A stretch of DNA of 6,772 nt from Peptostreptococcaceae bacterium (GCA_013619035.1 JABXKX010000619.1:1-6772), one strand, 5' to 3'; counted from the stretch's first letter, positions 1 to 6,056 are shown. The notes: a model not told the origin generated them from the letters alone. Translations and numbers: made by a program.

Positions 1-81
1 CTTGCCTTAAGCTATACACTTCCCACTACTAGGGTGTGTTAGGGACTTTCACCCGTAAGATTATACCCATGCCGGGCACAC
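1..81 (-). mobile_element. 5' end of a group II intron (ltrA class), truncated by the window edge
   Basis: Read on the minus strand, this segment begins GTGTGCCCGGCATGGGT and continues through GGGTGAAAGTCCC to TAGCTTAAGGCAAG. That order matches the conserved start of domain I in bacterial group II introns of the type that encode an LtrA-like reverse transcriptase/maturase, and GTGTG fits the GUGYG 5' splice-site consensus. The splice junction therefore falls between bases 82 (last exon base) and 81 (first intron base). The remaining ribozyme domains and any maturase gene lie beyond the left edge. The insertion point is 131 bases after the tetR stop, so it does not interrupt a recognised gene here. 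The assignment rests on recalled consensus and not on a covariance search. Confidence 0.82.
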
Positions 82-212
82 AATAAAAATGAAGACTACT
101 TAAACTAATAAGTAATCTCCATTAGAATATCATTCTAAGTTTAATTTTTTCGCATACTCAAATGATATTCGCTCTCTCTTTGAACGCTACTTCTTCAAGC
201 ATATAGCCTACA

Positions 213-764
213 TTAATTATACTGCTTAAAACCTAATTTCATAATATCTATAAAAATCTTATATTCCTTTAAGCATTCTTCCTTGGTTTTTTTCATAGAA
301 TAAAACTCTTCTGTAAATCCTTTGACTACAATCATCAAGGCATTTCTGATTGCAATTTGTTCTTCACTGGAATTAAAGAAATCCATTTTCCGTTTGTTTG
401 TAAATATTGGTGAATCAAAAGTGTTATCTCTTGATAACGTAGACATAAACAAATAGGATTCTTCATCATTTAACATCTCTTCTAATACTTTAATCGAGTT
501 TGATATGAAATCTCTTTCTCTGCTCATTAACATCTGCCTGAATCTGAAGATTTTCTCCTTCTCCATATTTTCAAACACTGCAGCTAAACTATCTTCTAAA
601 CTACCAAAATATCTATAATAAGCCGATCTAGGTATTCCTGCCCTTTTACATATCGACATTACTTTTGCGTATGCAAATCCTTTTTCGATAAATTCTTTTT
701 TTGCTGCGTCAAGAATTTTATTTTTCTTCTGTTGATCTAAGTTATGAAACGTTTTATTAATAAT
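213..764 (-). CDS. TetR/AcrR-family transcriptional regulator, probable AUU start
   Basis: This is a one-component repressor of 183 aa, close to the usual TetR length. With the start placed at 764, residues 1-58 form the DNA-binding region. KILDAAKKEFIEKGF (16-30) is helix 1, and MSICKRAGIPRSAYYRYF (36-53) is the helix-turn-helix with the typical Y-x-Y-F end. Residues 59-183 are the variable ligand-binding and dimerisation part, which gives no hint of the ligand. The first in-frame ATG (659) would remove helix 1 and half the HTH, so it cannot be the true start. Upstream there is no in-frame ATG, GTG or TTG before a TAA stop. The ATT at 764 lies 10 bases after AAAGGAG and gives the family-like N-terminus (M)INKTFHNL; the ATT at 761 is the alternative. 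The gene has its own promoter with a palindromic operator, and a related operator precedes the RND gene, so autorepression and control of the transporter are inferred. No intrinsic terminator follows on this strand. Confidence 0.9.
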   Translation of the reverse strand: MINKTFHNLDQQKKNKILDAAKKEFIEKGFAYAKVMSICKRAGIPRSAYYRYFGSLEDSLAAVFENMEKEKIFRFRQMLMSRERDFISNSIKVLEEMLNDEESYLFMSTLSRDNTFDSPIFTNKRKMDFFNSSEEQIAIRNALMIVVKGFTEEFYSMKKTKEECLKEYKIFIDIMKLGFKQYN

Positions 765-781
765 GAGAAATTCACTCCTTT
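764..781 (-). promoter_or_regulatory. Shine-Dalgarno sequence that decides the tetR start
   Basis: The minus strand reads AAAGGAG (781-775), then ten bases, then ATT (764-762) and ATT (761-759) in the tetR frame. The Shine-Dalgarno match is strong, and there is no ATG, GTG or TTG in frame near it. The GTG that overlaps the motif (775-773) is out of frame. AUU is a known but rare initiator, with infC as the classic case. A sequencing error or a recent ATG-to-ATT change would give the same picture. Confidence 0.6.
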
Positions 782-805
782 CTAAAAAAATGGCTTGTTA
801 ATCAT
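782..805 (-). other. Possible seven-codon leader ORF (MINKPFF) in the tetR leader
   Basis: An ATG at 805 opens a short frame encoding MINKPFF, which ends at TAG (784-782), immediately before the tetR Shine-Dalgarno sequence. Its product resembles the start of TetR itself, (M)INKTFHN, and the two stretches match at about 15 of 24 bases. It lies inside the predicted tetR transcript. It could be a leader peptide that feeds ribosomes to the weak AUU start, or a relic of an older start. The upstream ribosome binding site (AGAAGAG) is poor and the frame is very short, so translation is uncertain. Confidence 0.25.
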
Positions 806-835
806 CAACTCTTCTTTTCTCACATGCTTTTTACA

Positions 836-848
836 AGACACAGTGTCT
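836..848. promoter_or_regulatory. Perfect palindromic operator in the tetR promoter region
   Basis: AGACAC-A-GTGTCT is a perfect 13-bp palindrome around a central base. It begins about six bases downstream of the predicted tetR transcription start, where a bound repressor would block initiation or early elongation. A copy matching at 11 of 13 positions sits at the equivalent place in the RND promoter (5916-5928). Recurrence at two promoters of one cluster that contains a TetR gene makes this the best candidate binding site for that protein. The binding itself is inferred. Confidence 0.7.
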
Positions 849-860
849 CAATTACAATTT

Positions 861-889
861 ATTATACCCGATTTTTACAAATTTGTATC
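861..889 (-). promoter_or_regulatory. Predicted tetR promoter
   Basis: A perfect TATAAT -10 box lies at 866-861 on the minus strand. The hexamer at the standard 17-base spacing is GATACA (889-884), a weak -35 that matches the consensus only in its last three bases. Transcription would start near 854, giving a leader of about 75 bases before the Shine-Dalgarno sequence. The weak -35 may mean that an activator helps, or simply that basal expression is low. No terminator is visible between the lipoprotein stop (924) and this promoter, so read-through from the upstream genes is also possible. Confidence 0.6.
876..887. repeat. 12-bp AT-rich palindrome between tetR -35 and -10
   Basis: TACAAATTTGTA is a perfect 12-bp palindrome lying in the spacer of the tetR promoter. 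It is unrelated in sequence to the AGACAC/GTGTCT operator. It could bind a second regulator, but AT-rich intergenic DNA produces such palindromes by chance and no second copy is seen at the RND promoter. Confidence 0.35.
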
Positions 890-923
890 ACTTGCAAATA
901 GGTTTATAATAACTCCGTTCATT

Positions 924-2387
924 TTACTTGCCGTTGAACTCTACATCACTTGATCGGATTATAAATCTCGCACCAAAATGATCATTGGCAATGTAGTAGT
1001 ATACCGGGAATCTCAAAGTAGTATAAGTCATCGATTCATGATAATTATAACTTCCGCCTTTACACACCCTCGCACCATGTGAAAACACCTGACCTGGTCC
1101 ACCAGTTACACCTACTTTATCCTCCGGTGGATCTTCATAGCCTTCATTATTATTTAGCGGATTTCTAGTAATGCCGTTAATGACGCTGTATTGATAGAAG
1201 CTTTCATCATACCAATCCAATGTCCATTCCCACACATTACCCGCAAGGTCATAAAGCCCGTAAGGATTTGCTGGATACTTTCCTACATCCAATCTGAATC
1301 CTACATAATTCTCAGGTTCGTCTGCGCCTTCAAAGTCTTCTTTCTTTTCTACATTGAAACAGGCGTAATTTGATTTGTCTCCATCATTGGTACCATCAAC
1401 AGTTGGAAACTCAAATTGCTGACCGCCACTTGCTGCATATTCCCACTCTGCTTCAGTCGGTAATGACAAGTCATAGTATTCCGAAAACGCCATTGCACCA
1501 TAGAATTTCAAGTAAGACGCTGGCCAATTTTCAAATCCTGGATCCGCATAGAACTTTTCCATATCAGGTACATAATTGATCCAACATTGATTCAAGGGAT
1601 GCTCCGGAACTAGTAGTGGACCGTTTTCATTGTATTCATGTGAAATAGCAGCAACCTGCGACAGCTGCATGAATAGTTTTCCTTCGTAAGTTGTACCAGA
1701 TGCACCACGAACTTCATAAGTCGGTACAGGATAGATCATTCTTTCCTTCTCTATGACACTATTATCCCCAAGTTCAACAGCAATTTGTCCCGCTTCCAAT
1801 GCGGAATTCAAGTACAGACAATACTGTGCTGTCGTTAACTCAGTCGCAGCCATTTGGAATCCATCAATACTCACGGGATGTGCTGGTGAACTCGCTACTT
1901 CTTCTTTGCCGAATGCAGTAATCGGATCATCTGTACCCATTATGAAACTTCCCGTAGGTATATCCTCAAACGTCATCATATACTCTGTTTCCTCAGCGCT
2001 CAGTCTGTTATCATCATCTAAATCCATATCTTCAAATAACTTTAAAGTACCATTATATTCATCAATAGTTAAATATCCGTCACCATTTTTATCCAACTTG
2101 TTAACCTGTTCTTCCCTATCGTAAACCTGTTCTCTGATTTCAGCCAAATTGGATTTTAAATTTGGCTTTTGAGAGTCTTCTTCTTCCTCATCAGATTCGT
2201 CCTCAGAATTTTCTTCGGATGTACTCTCGCTTTCATTTTCAGTATTTTCACCGACTTCAGCCGTTTGTTCAGTTGCAACATCATTGTTTCCTACAGTTGT
2301 ATCATCTTCATTGGTACACCCAACAAAACCTATAGCCAAAGTAACTATCAACAGGATAGCTATCCATTTTCTTTTATTTTTAATCAT
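924..2387 (-). CDS. Lipoprotein with EF-hand pair and FGE/SUMF1-type domain lacking the catalytic cysteines
   Basis: The 487-aa product is predicted to be an exported lipoprotein on the outer face of the membrane. Residues 1-23 are a basic, hydrophobic signal peptide ending FVG-Cys24; Phe at -3 is slightly atypical for a lipobox. Residues 25-75 are a low-complexity linker rich in Glu, Asp, Ser and Asn. Two EF-hand loops follow: DKNGDGYLTIDE (99-110), canonical, and DLDDDNRLSAEE (122-133), with Asn in place of the usual Gly. Residues 144-480 form an FGE-sulfatase/SUMF1 fold, recognised by PTGSFIMG (144-151), SLPTEAEWEYA (308-318), LAGNVWEW (381-388), KGGSY (443-447) and the final FGARF. In true formylglycine-generating enzymes two cysteines follow the GGS(F/Y) motif; here those positions are Tyr449 and Thr454, so that activity is unlikely. 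A binding or structural role is possible. AAGGAGG lies 10 bases before the ATG. The gene follows the RND gene by 144 bases with no terminator, suggesting co-transcription. Confidence 0.88.
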   Translation of the reverse strand: MIKNKRKWIAILLIVTLAIGFVGCTNEDDTTVGNNDVATEQTAEVGENTENESESTSEENSEDESDEEEEDSQKPNLKSNLAEIREQVYDREEQVNKLDKNGDGYLTIDEYNGTLKLFEDMDLDDDNRLSAEETEYMMTFEDIPTGSFIMGTDDPITAFGKEEVASSPAHPVSIDGFQMAATELTTAQYCLYLNSALEAGQIAVELGDNSVIEKERMIYPVPTYEVRGASGTTYEGKLFMQLSQVAAISHEYNENGPLLVPEHPLNQCWINYVPDMEKFYADPGFENWPASYLKFYGAMAFSEYYDLSLPTEAEWEYAASGGQQFEFPTVDGTNDGDKSNYACFNVEKKEDFEGADEPENYVGFRLDVGKYPANPYGLYDLAGNVWEWTLDWYDESFYQYSVINGITRNPLNNNEGYEDPPEDKVGVTGGPGQVFSHGARVCKGGSYNYHESMTYTTLRFPVYYYIANDHFGARFIIRSSDVEFNGK

Positions 2388-2531
2388 TCTAAATATTCCT
2401 CCTTCAAAGTTAATGTACTTAAAGAAACAAGTACCTCACTCGCTGTAAATACAATCTATATACTTTCCCTTATCTCTATTGCTTTAATTATCGCTATTAG
2501 ATTGGCAACTAAGATGACTGCTGATAATTCC
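2388..2531. other. 144-bp spacer between RND and lipoprotein genes
   Basis: This spacer holds the lipoprotein ribosome binding site (AAGGAGG, near 2404-2398). It also holds a small inverted repeat, GTACTT (2415-2420) with AAGTAC (2429-2434), which has no T-run on the minus strand and so does not look like a terminator. No convincing promoter was found. On both strands part of the spacer translates into hydrophobic, protein-like sequence without a usable start codon, which may be a gene remnant or chance. The two genes are probably in one transcript. Confidence 0.5.
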
Positions 2532-5500
2532 TTATAGTTCTGTTAAAACTTCTTCAGTCTCCTCATTAAACAAACCAAATTTTTCTCTGAAATATTCTGT
2601 GAACCCATCATTCAATGAATATACAATCGGAATAACCAGCAGAGTTAAAACTGTAGCTGCCATTAATCCAAAGATTAATGCAAATCCTAATTGTCCTAAT
2701 GCAGGATCTACTAGAGAAATCGGAAGCACTCCACCAATCGTTGTGATTGAAGTTGCAAATACTGGACTAAATCTTGTTTTAACAGCTTTTACAATAGCTT
2801 CATTTCTTGAGTAACCTTCTTTTCGCAGATAATTTATATAATCCACAAGAACAATCGCATCATTAACAGCAATACCTACAAGTGCAACAATCCCAAACAA
2901 AGAATAGAATCCAAGATTATTACCTGTTAATGCAAGTCCAGTAAATGTACCAATCAAAGCTAGTGGCACACTAACGATAATGACTAATGGTTGCGTCAAT
3001 GAATTAAATTGAATTGACAAAATAATGTAGACCAACATCAATGCAAAAATCAAATTTTTAGTCATATCTGAGAAAGTGTCTTCCATCAAATCAAATTCAC
3101 CACTATAGGATACTGTGATGCCATTTGGAACTGAAATATCCGAAATATTATCCTTAAAGGTCTTTACAATCTCATTAATATTAGCTTCTGGTGTATTAAA
3201 ACCACCGATCGTAATATTCATCTGTCCACCATCATGTACTATCTGGTTAACACCTTTATCTATTTTTAATGTTCCCACGTCACTAAACGGAACTTCTGTA
3301 CCTCTCATAGAGGTGAATGTCATATTTTCAATTTCTTCAACACTATCAAACTGATCTTCAGACATACCAATTCGCATTCTTATATCATTGCCTTCAAATT
3401 GATAATATCCCGTATCAATACCATTCACTGAGCTTCTTAACTCCATAGCCATATTGGATATTACAACGCCATTTGATTGAGCAAGTTCTGGATCAAAATC
3501 CACAATCAACTCTGGAATGCCATCTCTGGAACTTATAGAAGCATCTTCAACACCCTCTATTTCACTTAAAATATCAAAGTATTGATCAGCCAATAGACTC
3601 ATCTCATCATAAGAACCACCAGAAATGTTAATTGAAATAGGGTCACCACTTCCTGGGCCATTTCCTATATTTAAGACCGCATTAACTTTAATTTCTGCTT
3701 CTGAAATATCTTCTACTGCTGATCTTAGCTCACCAATCATGTCGTATCCATTGATTTCTCGAACGCCTTCATCCACAAGTCCAATCTCAATACTCGCTTC
3801 ATTGGAGTTTCTGCCACCTATTGAAGAGGTGAAATTATCTATGTCTTTGTATTGGTATAAACGTTCCTCAATTTCTGAAACAACTTCTGCAGTATTTGAT
3901 ATCAGATAACCTTTTGGAAGCTCTACATCAATCTTCATAGATCCCGGTTCCTCATTTGGCATGAGCTCCATCTTAATAACACCAAGCGGAAGGAGCATAA
4001 CACTTCCCACAAACAGAACAATTGCAATAATAATAATCGTTACTCTTTTAGAAGTACTTTGAAGCGCTTTGCTTAACCATTTTGTATATACTACAATATG
4101 TTTTCCTTCTCCATGAGCATTCGTCATTTTGAACTGCTTCATATACATCGCAGCTGCAAATATCAAGGCGCCTGCATATGAGAACATACTGAACTCGCCG
4201 TTTATCCTAAACGCAAACAGCGCCAATACACTTACACTAATAACTGCTATTACTTTTTTATAAAATTGTATTTTGCCATGTACTTTCTTTTCTGTACCCT
4301 TATACTTTTTAAGAGCTCTCGACGCGATTGCAGGCGTAACGATCAAAGAAATCAGAAATGATGCACCAATTGCAAATAAAATCGTTAATGGAAGTGATCT
4401 CAACATTAGTCCCAACATACCACCAGTCATAGCTAAAGGTATGAATGCCGATACTGTAGTCAATGTAGCTGCTAAAACTGCAGGTGCTACTTGATTGATT
4501 GCTACTTTAGCTGCCAATTTTCTTCCCACACCATAATCACGTATTCTATCAATGTTTTCTATAACAACGATTGCATTATCCACTATAAGACCCAATGCAA
4601 TAACGAATCCCATCAGTGAAACCGAATTAAGCGTAATCCCTACTTGTTTCATAACAATACAACTTACTAACATAGATAATGGAATAACCATTGATACAAT
4701 TAATGCTTCACGAAGATTAATAAAAAGGAATAATACCAATATAACAACCATCAGTCCTGAAAAAGCACTATCCATTACAGTGCCTAAGCTATCTTCAACT
4801 TCTTCAGCAAAATTTGAAGTGATTATAATTTCCACTTCATCTGTATAAAGCGTACCTTTCCCATTTTCTATTTTGTTTAATATTTCATTAACCGGACCAA
4901 TTGTATCTGCCCCATTATCACGATAAATTTCCATATAAACTACCGGTGTAGTCCCTGAACCATTTCCACTACGATATGTCCTAGAGATGGTATCGCTCTC
5001 ATCATCAATAATCTTTACAGACGCTATATCCCGTAACTGCATAGTTCCTACTGAAGAATGGATCATAACATCCTTTATTTCTTCTACACTGTTAAATTCT
5101 TCATCTACTCGGACATTAAATTCCTGTCCATCCAAAGAAGTCTTACCAACTGGCATACCAACATTAACACCGTTAATAGATTGAATGATATCATTAATCG
5201 TTATTCCGCTGGCTTCTAATCTAGCCGGCTTAACGACGATGTTCACAATAGATTCTGTTCCTCCGCTAACTTCTACTGAATCAATCCCTTTTACTGTCTC
5301 AAAAGAGTTTTTCAAATCATCTGCAATAGCACTTATTGATGCTAGATCGGAACTCCCTGTGATAGACATTGTCAGAATCGGGATTTCTGTTGTCTTCATA
5401 TGCCATACTTCTGGTTCATTGACATCATCTGGTAAGTTAACTTTCTTAACCTCATTTTTTGTTTCTACCATAGCGTCGTCCATAGAAATTCCATACTCAT

Positions 5501-5837
5501 ACTCAAGAGTAATCATCGAATAACCAGATGCTGAAACCGATGAGTAATTTGTTAAATCCTCAAGACCTGATAGAGCCTCTTCCAACGGATTAGTAATCAT
5601 TTTCTCAACATCCTCTGGGGACGCCCCCATATAAGTAGTCGTTACTGTAACAATATTTGATTCAACCTCAGGCATATTTTCCCTCGGCAACTCACTATAA
5701 GACATCCATCCAACAATAAATACAGCCAACAGTATTAGATAAACAGCTCTATATCTGTCTATAAACAATCCAGATATCTTTCCTAAAATATTTTTTTTCT
5801 GTTTAAGCTCCCTAAGGTTATCTTTTTTACTTTCCAT
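2532..5837 (-). CDS. RND-superfamily efflux transporter permease (AcrB-like, Gram-positive type)
   Basis: This 1101-aa protein should be a proton-driven trimeric transporter in the cytoplasmic membrane; the substrate is unknown. It shows the duplicated RND plan. TM1 is at about 31-47, followed by PRENMPEVES and the first extracytoplasmic loop (48-350). TM2-TM6 span about 356-505 and TM7 about 598-618. The second large loop is about 620-920, and TM8-TM12 span about 927-1074. TM4 carries GLIVDNAIVVIEN (416-428) and TM10 GIAVNDAIVLVDY (988-1000). Against AcrB, Asp407, Arg971 and Thr978 are kept as Asp420, Arg1022 and Thr1029, but Asp408 is Asn421 and Lys940 is Asn992, with Asp993 next to it. Residues 510-597 form a linker longer than AcrB's, with two extra hydrophobic segments (about 527-545 and 550-567). 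GGAG precedes the ATG by 8 bases. No membrane-fusion gene lies beside it. The upstream promoter carries the putative TetR operator, pointing to inducible efflux. Export of an endogenous lipid or peptide is an alternative to drug efflux. Confidence 0.95.
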   Translation of the reverse strand: MESKKDNLRELKQKKNILGKISGLFIDRYRAVYLILLAVFIVGWMSYSELPRENMPEVESNIVTVTTTYMGASPEDVEKMITNPLEEALSGLEDLTNYSSVSASGYSMITLEYEYGISMDDAMVETKNEVKKVNLPDDVNEPEVWHMKTTEIPILTMSITGSSDLASISAIADDLKNSFETVKGIDSVEVSGGTESIVNIVVKPARLEASGITINDIIQSINGVNVGMPVGKTSLDGQEFNVRVDEEFNSVEEIKDVMIHSSVGTMQLRDIASVKIIDDESDTISRTYRSGNGSGTTPVVYMEIYRDNGADTIGPVNEILNKIENGKGTLYTDEVEIIITSNFAEEVEDSLGTVMDSAFSGLMVVILVLFLFINLREALIVSMVIPLSMLVSCIVMKQVGITLNSVSLMGFVIALGLIVDNAIVVIENIDRIRDYGVGRKLAAKVAINQVAPAVLAATLTTVSAFIPLAMTGGMLGLMLRSLPLTILFAIGASFLISLIVTPAIASRALKKYKGTEKKVHGKIQFYKKVIAVISVSVLALFAFRINGEFSMFSYAGALIFAAAMYMKQFKMTNAHGEGKHIVVYTKWLSKALQSTSKRVTIIIIAIVLFVGSVMLLPLGVIKMELMPNEEPGSMKIDVELPKGYLISNTAEVVSEIEERLYQYKDIDNFTSSIGGRNSNEASIEIGLVDEGVREINGYDMIGELRSAVEDISEAEIKVNAVLNIGNGPGSGDPISINISGGSYDEMSLLADQYFDILSEIEGVEDASISSRDGIPELIVDFDPELAQSNGVVISNMAMELRSSVNGIDTGYYQFEGNDIRMRIGMSEDQFDSVEEIENMTFTSMRGTEVPFSDVGTLKIDKGVNQIVHDGGQMNITIGGFNTPEANINEIVKTFKDNISDISVPNGITVSYSGEFDLMEDTFSDMTKNLIFALMLVYIILSIQFNSLTQPLVIIVSVPLALIGTFTGLALTGNNLGFYSLFGIVALVGIAVNDAIVLVDYINYLRKEGYSRNEAIVKAVKTRFSPVFATSITTIGGVLPISLVDPALGQLGFALIFGLMAATVLTLLVIPIVYSLNDGFTEYFREKFGLFNEETEEVLTEL

Positions 5838-5915
5838 ATATCAAACTCCTTTCGCGCATTCTTAATATACTTTTCAATTGATTATTAAAATATACTTGAT
5901 GACATAATTTAAGTG

Positions 5916-5928
5916 GGACGCAGTGTCT
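5916..5928. promoter_or_regulatory. TetR operator candidate in the RND promoter
   Basis: GGACGC-A-GTGTCT matches the perfect palindrome at the tetR promoter in 11 of 13 positions, with one half intact and one half degenerate. It begins at or next to the predicted transcription start of the RND gene, so a bound repressor would block initiation. The weaker symmetry may mean lower affinity than the tetR site, possibly offset by the extra half-site at 5942-5947. Confidence 0.62.
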
Positions 5929-5935
5929 AACTAAC

Positions 5936-5964
5936 ATTATGAGACACCACGCATCGCCAAACAA
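5936..5964 (-). promoter_or_regulatory. Predicted promoter of the RND-lipoprotein unit
   Basis: On the minus strand TTGTTT (5964-5959) and CATAAT (5941-5936) are separated by exactly 17 bases, fitting a vegetative sigma-A promoter with a modest -35 and a good -10. Transcription would start near 5929, leaving a leader of about 92 bases before the RND start codon. The operator candidate lies directly downstream and an extra half-site directly upstream of the -10 box. Confidence 0.55.
5942..5947. promoter_or_regulatory. Extra operator half-site abutting the RND -10 box
   Basis: AGACAC on the plus strand (GTGTCT on the minus strand) touches the upstream side of the -10 box. Together with GTGTCT at 5923-5928 it makes an inverted repeat with a 13-base gap that encloses the -10 box. 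With the adjoining bases it reads TGAGACAC, which exactly mirrors GTGTCTCA at the tetR site (843-850). A six-base match alone can be chance; its position is what makes it notable. Confidence 0.4.
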
Positions 5965-5967
5965 GCT

Positions 5968-5986
5968 ACACTTCTTTCGAAAGTGT
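5968..5986. repeat. Inverted repeat just upstream of the RND -35 box
   Basis: ACACTT (5968-5973) and AAGTGT (5981-5986) form a perfect 6-bp inverted repeat around CTTTCGA. The core CTTTCGAAAG (5974-5983) is itself a 10-bp palindrome. It lies four bases upstream of the predicted -35 hexamer, a common place for an activator or a second repressor site. No factor can be named. Confidence 0.35.
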
Positions 5987-6024
5987 CCTATATAGAAAAC
6001 CTGAGTATCAGAATCCATTTACAT

Positions 6025-6056
6025 AAAAAAACCACACTACTGATGAGTGTGGTTTT
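6025..6056 (-). terminator. Rho-independent terminator downstream of the coiled-coil gene
   Basis: A perfect 11-bp stem is formed by 6028-6038 and 6046-6056, with a 7-base loop (6039-6045). Reading the minus strand, the second arm runs into seven consecutive T's (6031-6025). The stem also has AAAA on its other side, so it could work weakly in both directions. It ends the transcript of the coiled-coil gene and insulates the RND promoter from it. Confidence 0.88.

Noticed and set aside
122..138. Hairpin TTAGAAT/ATTCTAA with a T-rich tail on the plus strand
   Set aside because: The stem is only 7 bp and AT-rich, the T-run would terminate plus-strand transcription where no plus-strand gene is seen, and on the minus strand there is no T-run to end the tetR transcript.
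130..202. Coding-like fragments MLEEVAFKERANII and ERISFEYAKKLNLE in adjacent frames between tetR and the intron
   Set aside because: They could be a frameshifted remnant, but each is under 20 codons, there is no ribosome binding site, and I recognise no parent protein.
1191..2537. Plus-strand open frames opposite the lipoprotein gene
   Set aside because: They lie antisense to a well-supported coding region, lack ribosome binding sites, and their translations are shadows of the minus-strand codons.
2599..5523. Plus-strand open frames opposite the RND gene
   Set aside because: All are antisense to a clearly recognisable transporter, and the Ser/Ile-rich translations are typical of complementary reading of hydrophobic and Asn/Glu-rich codons.
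5864..5897. Direct repeat AATATACTT in the RND leader
   Set aside because: Nine bases of A/T-rich sequence repeated twice is expected by chance in this composition, and the copies have no relation to the operator.
5827..6018. 63-codon open frame on the minus strand overlapping the RND start
   Set aside because: It runs through the predicted promoter, operator and leader of the RND gene, overlaps the RND start by 11 bases, has no good ribosome binding site, and its product (MDSDTQVFYIGHF...) has mixed composition with no family I recognise.
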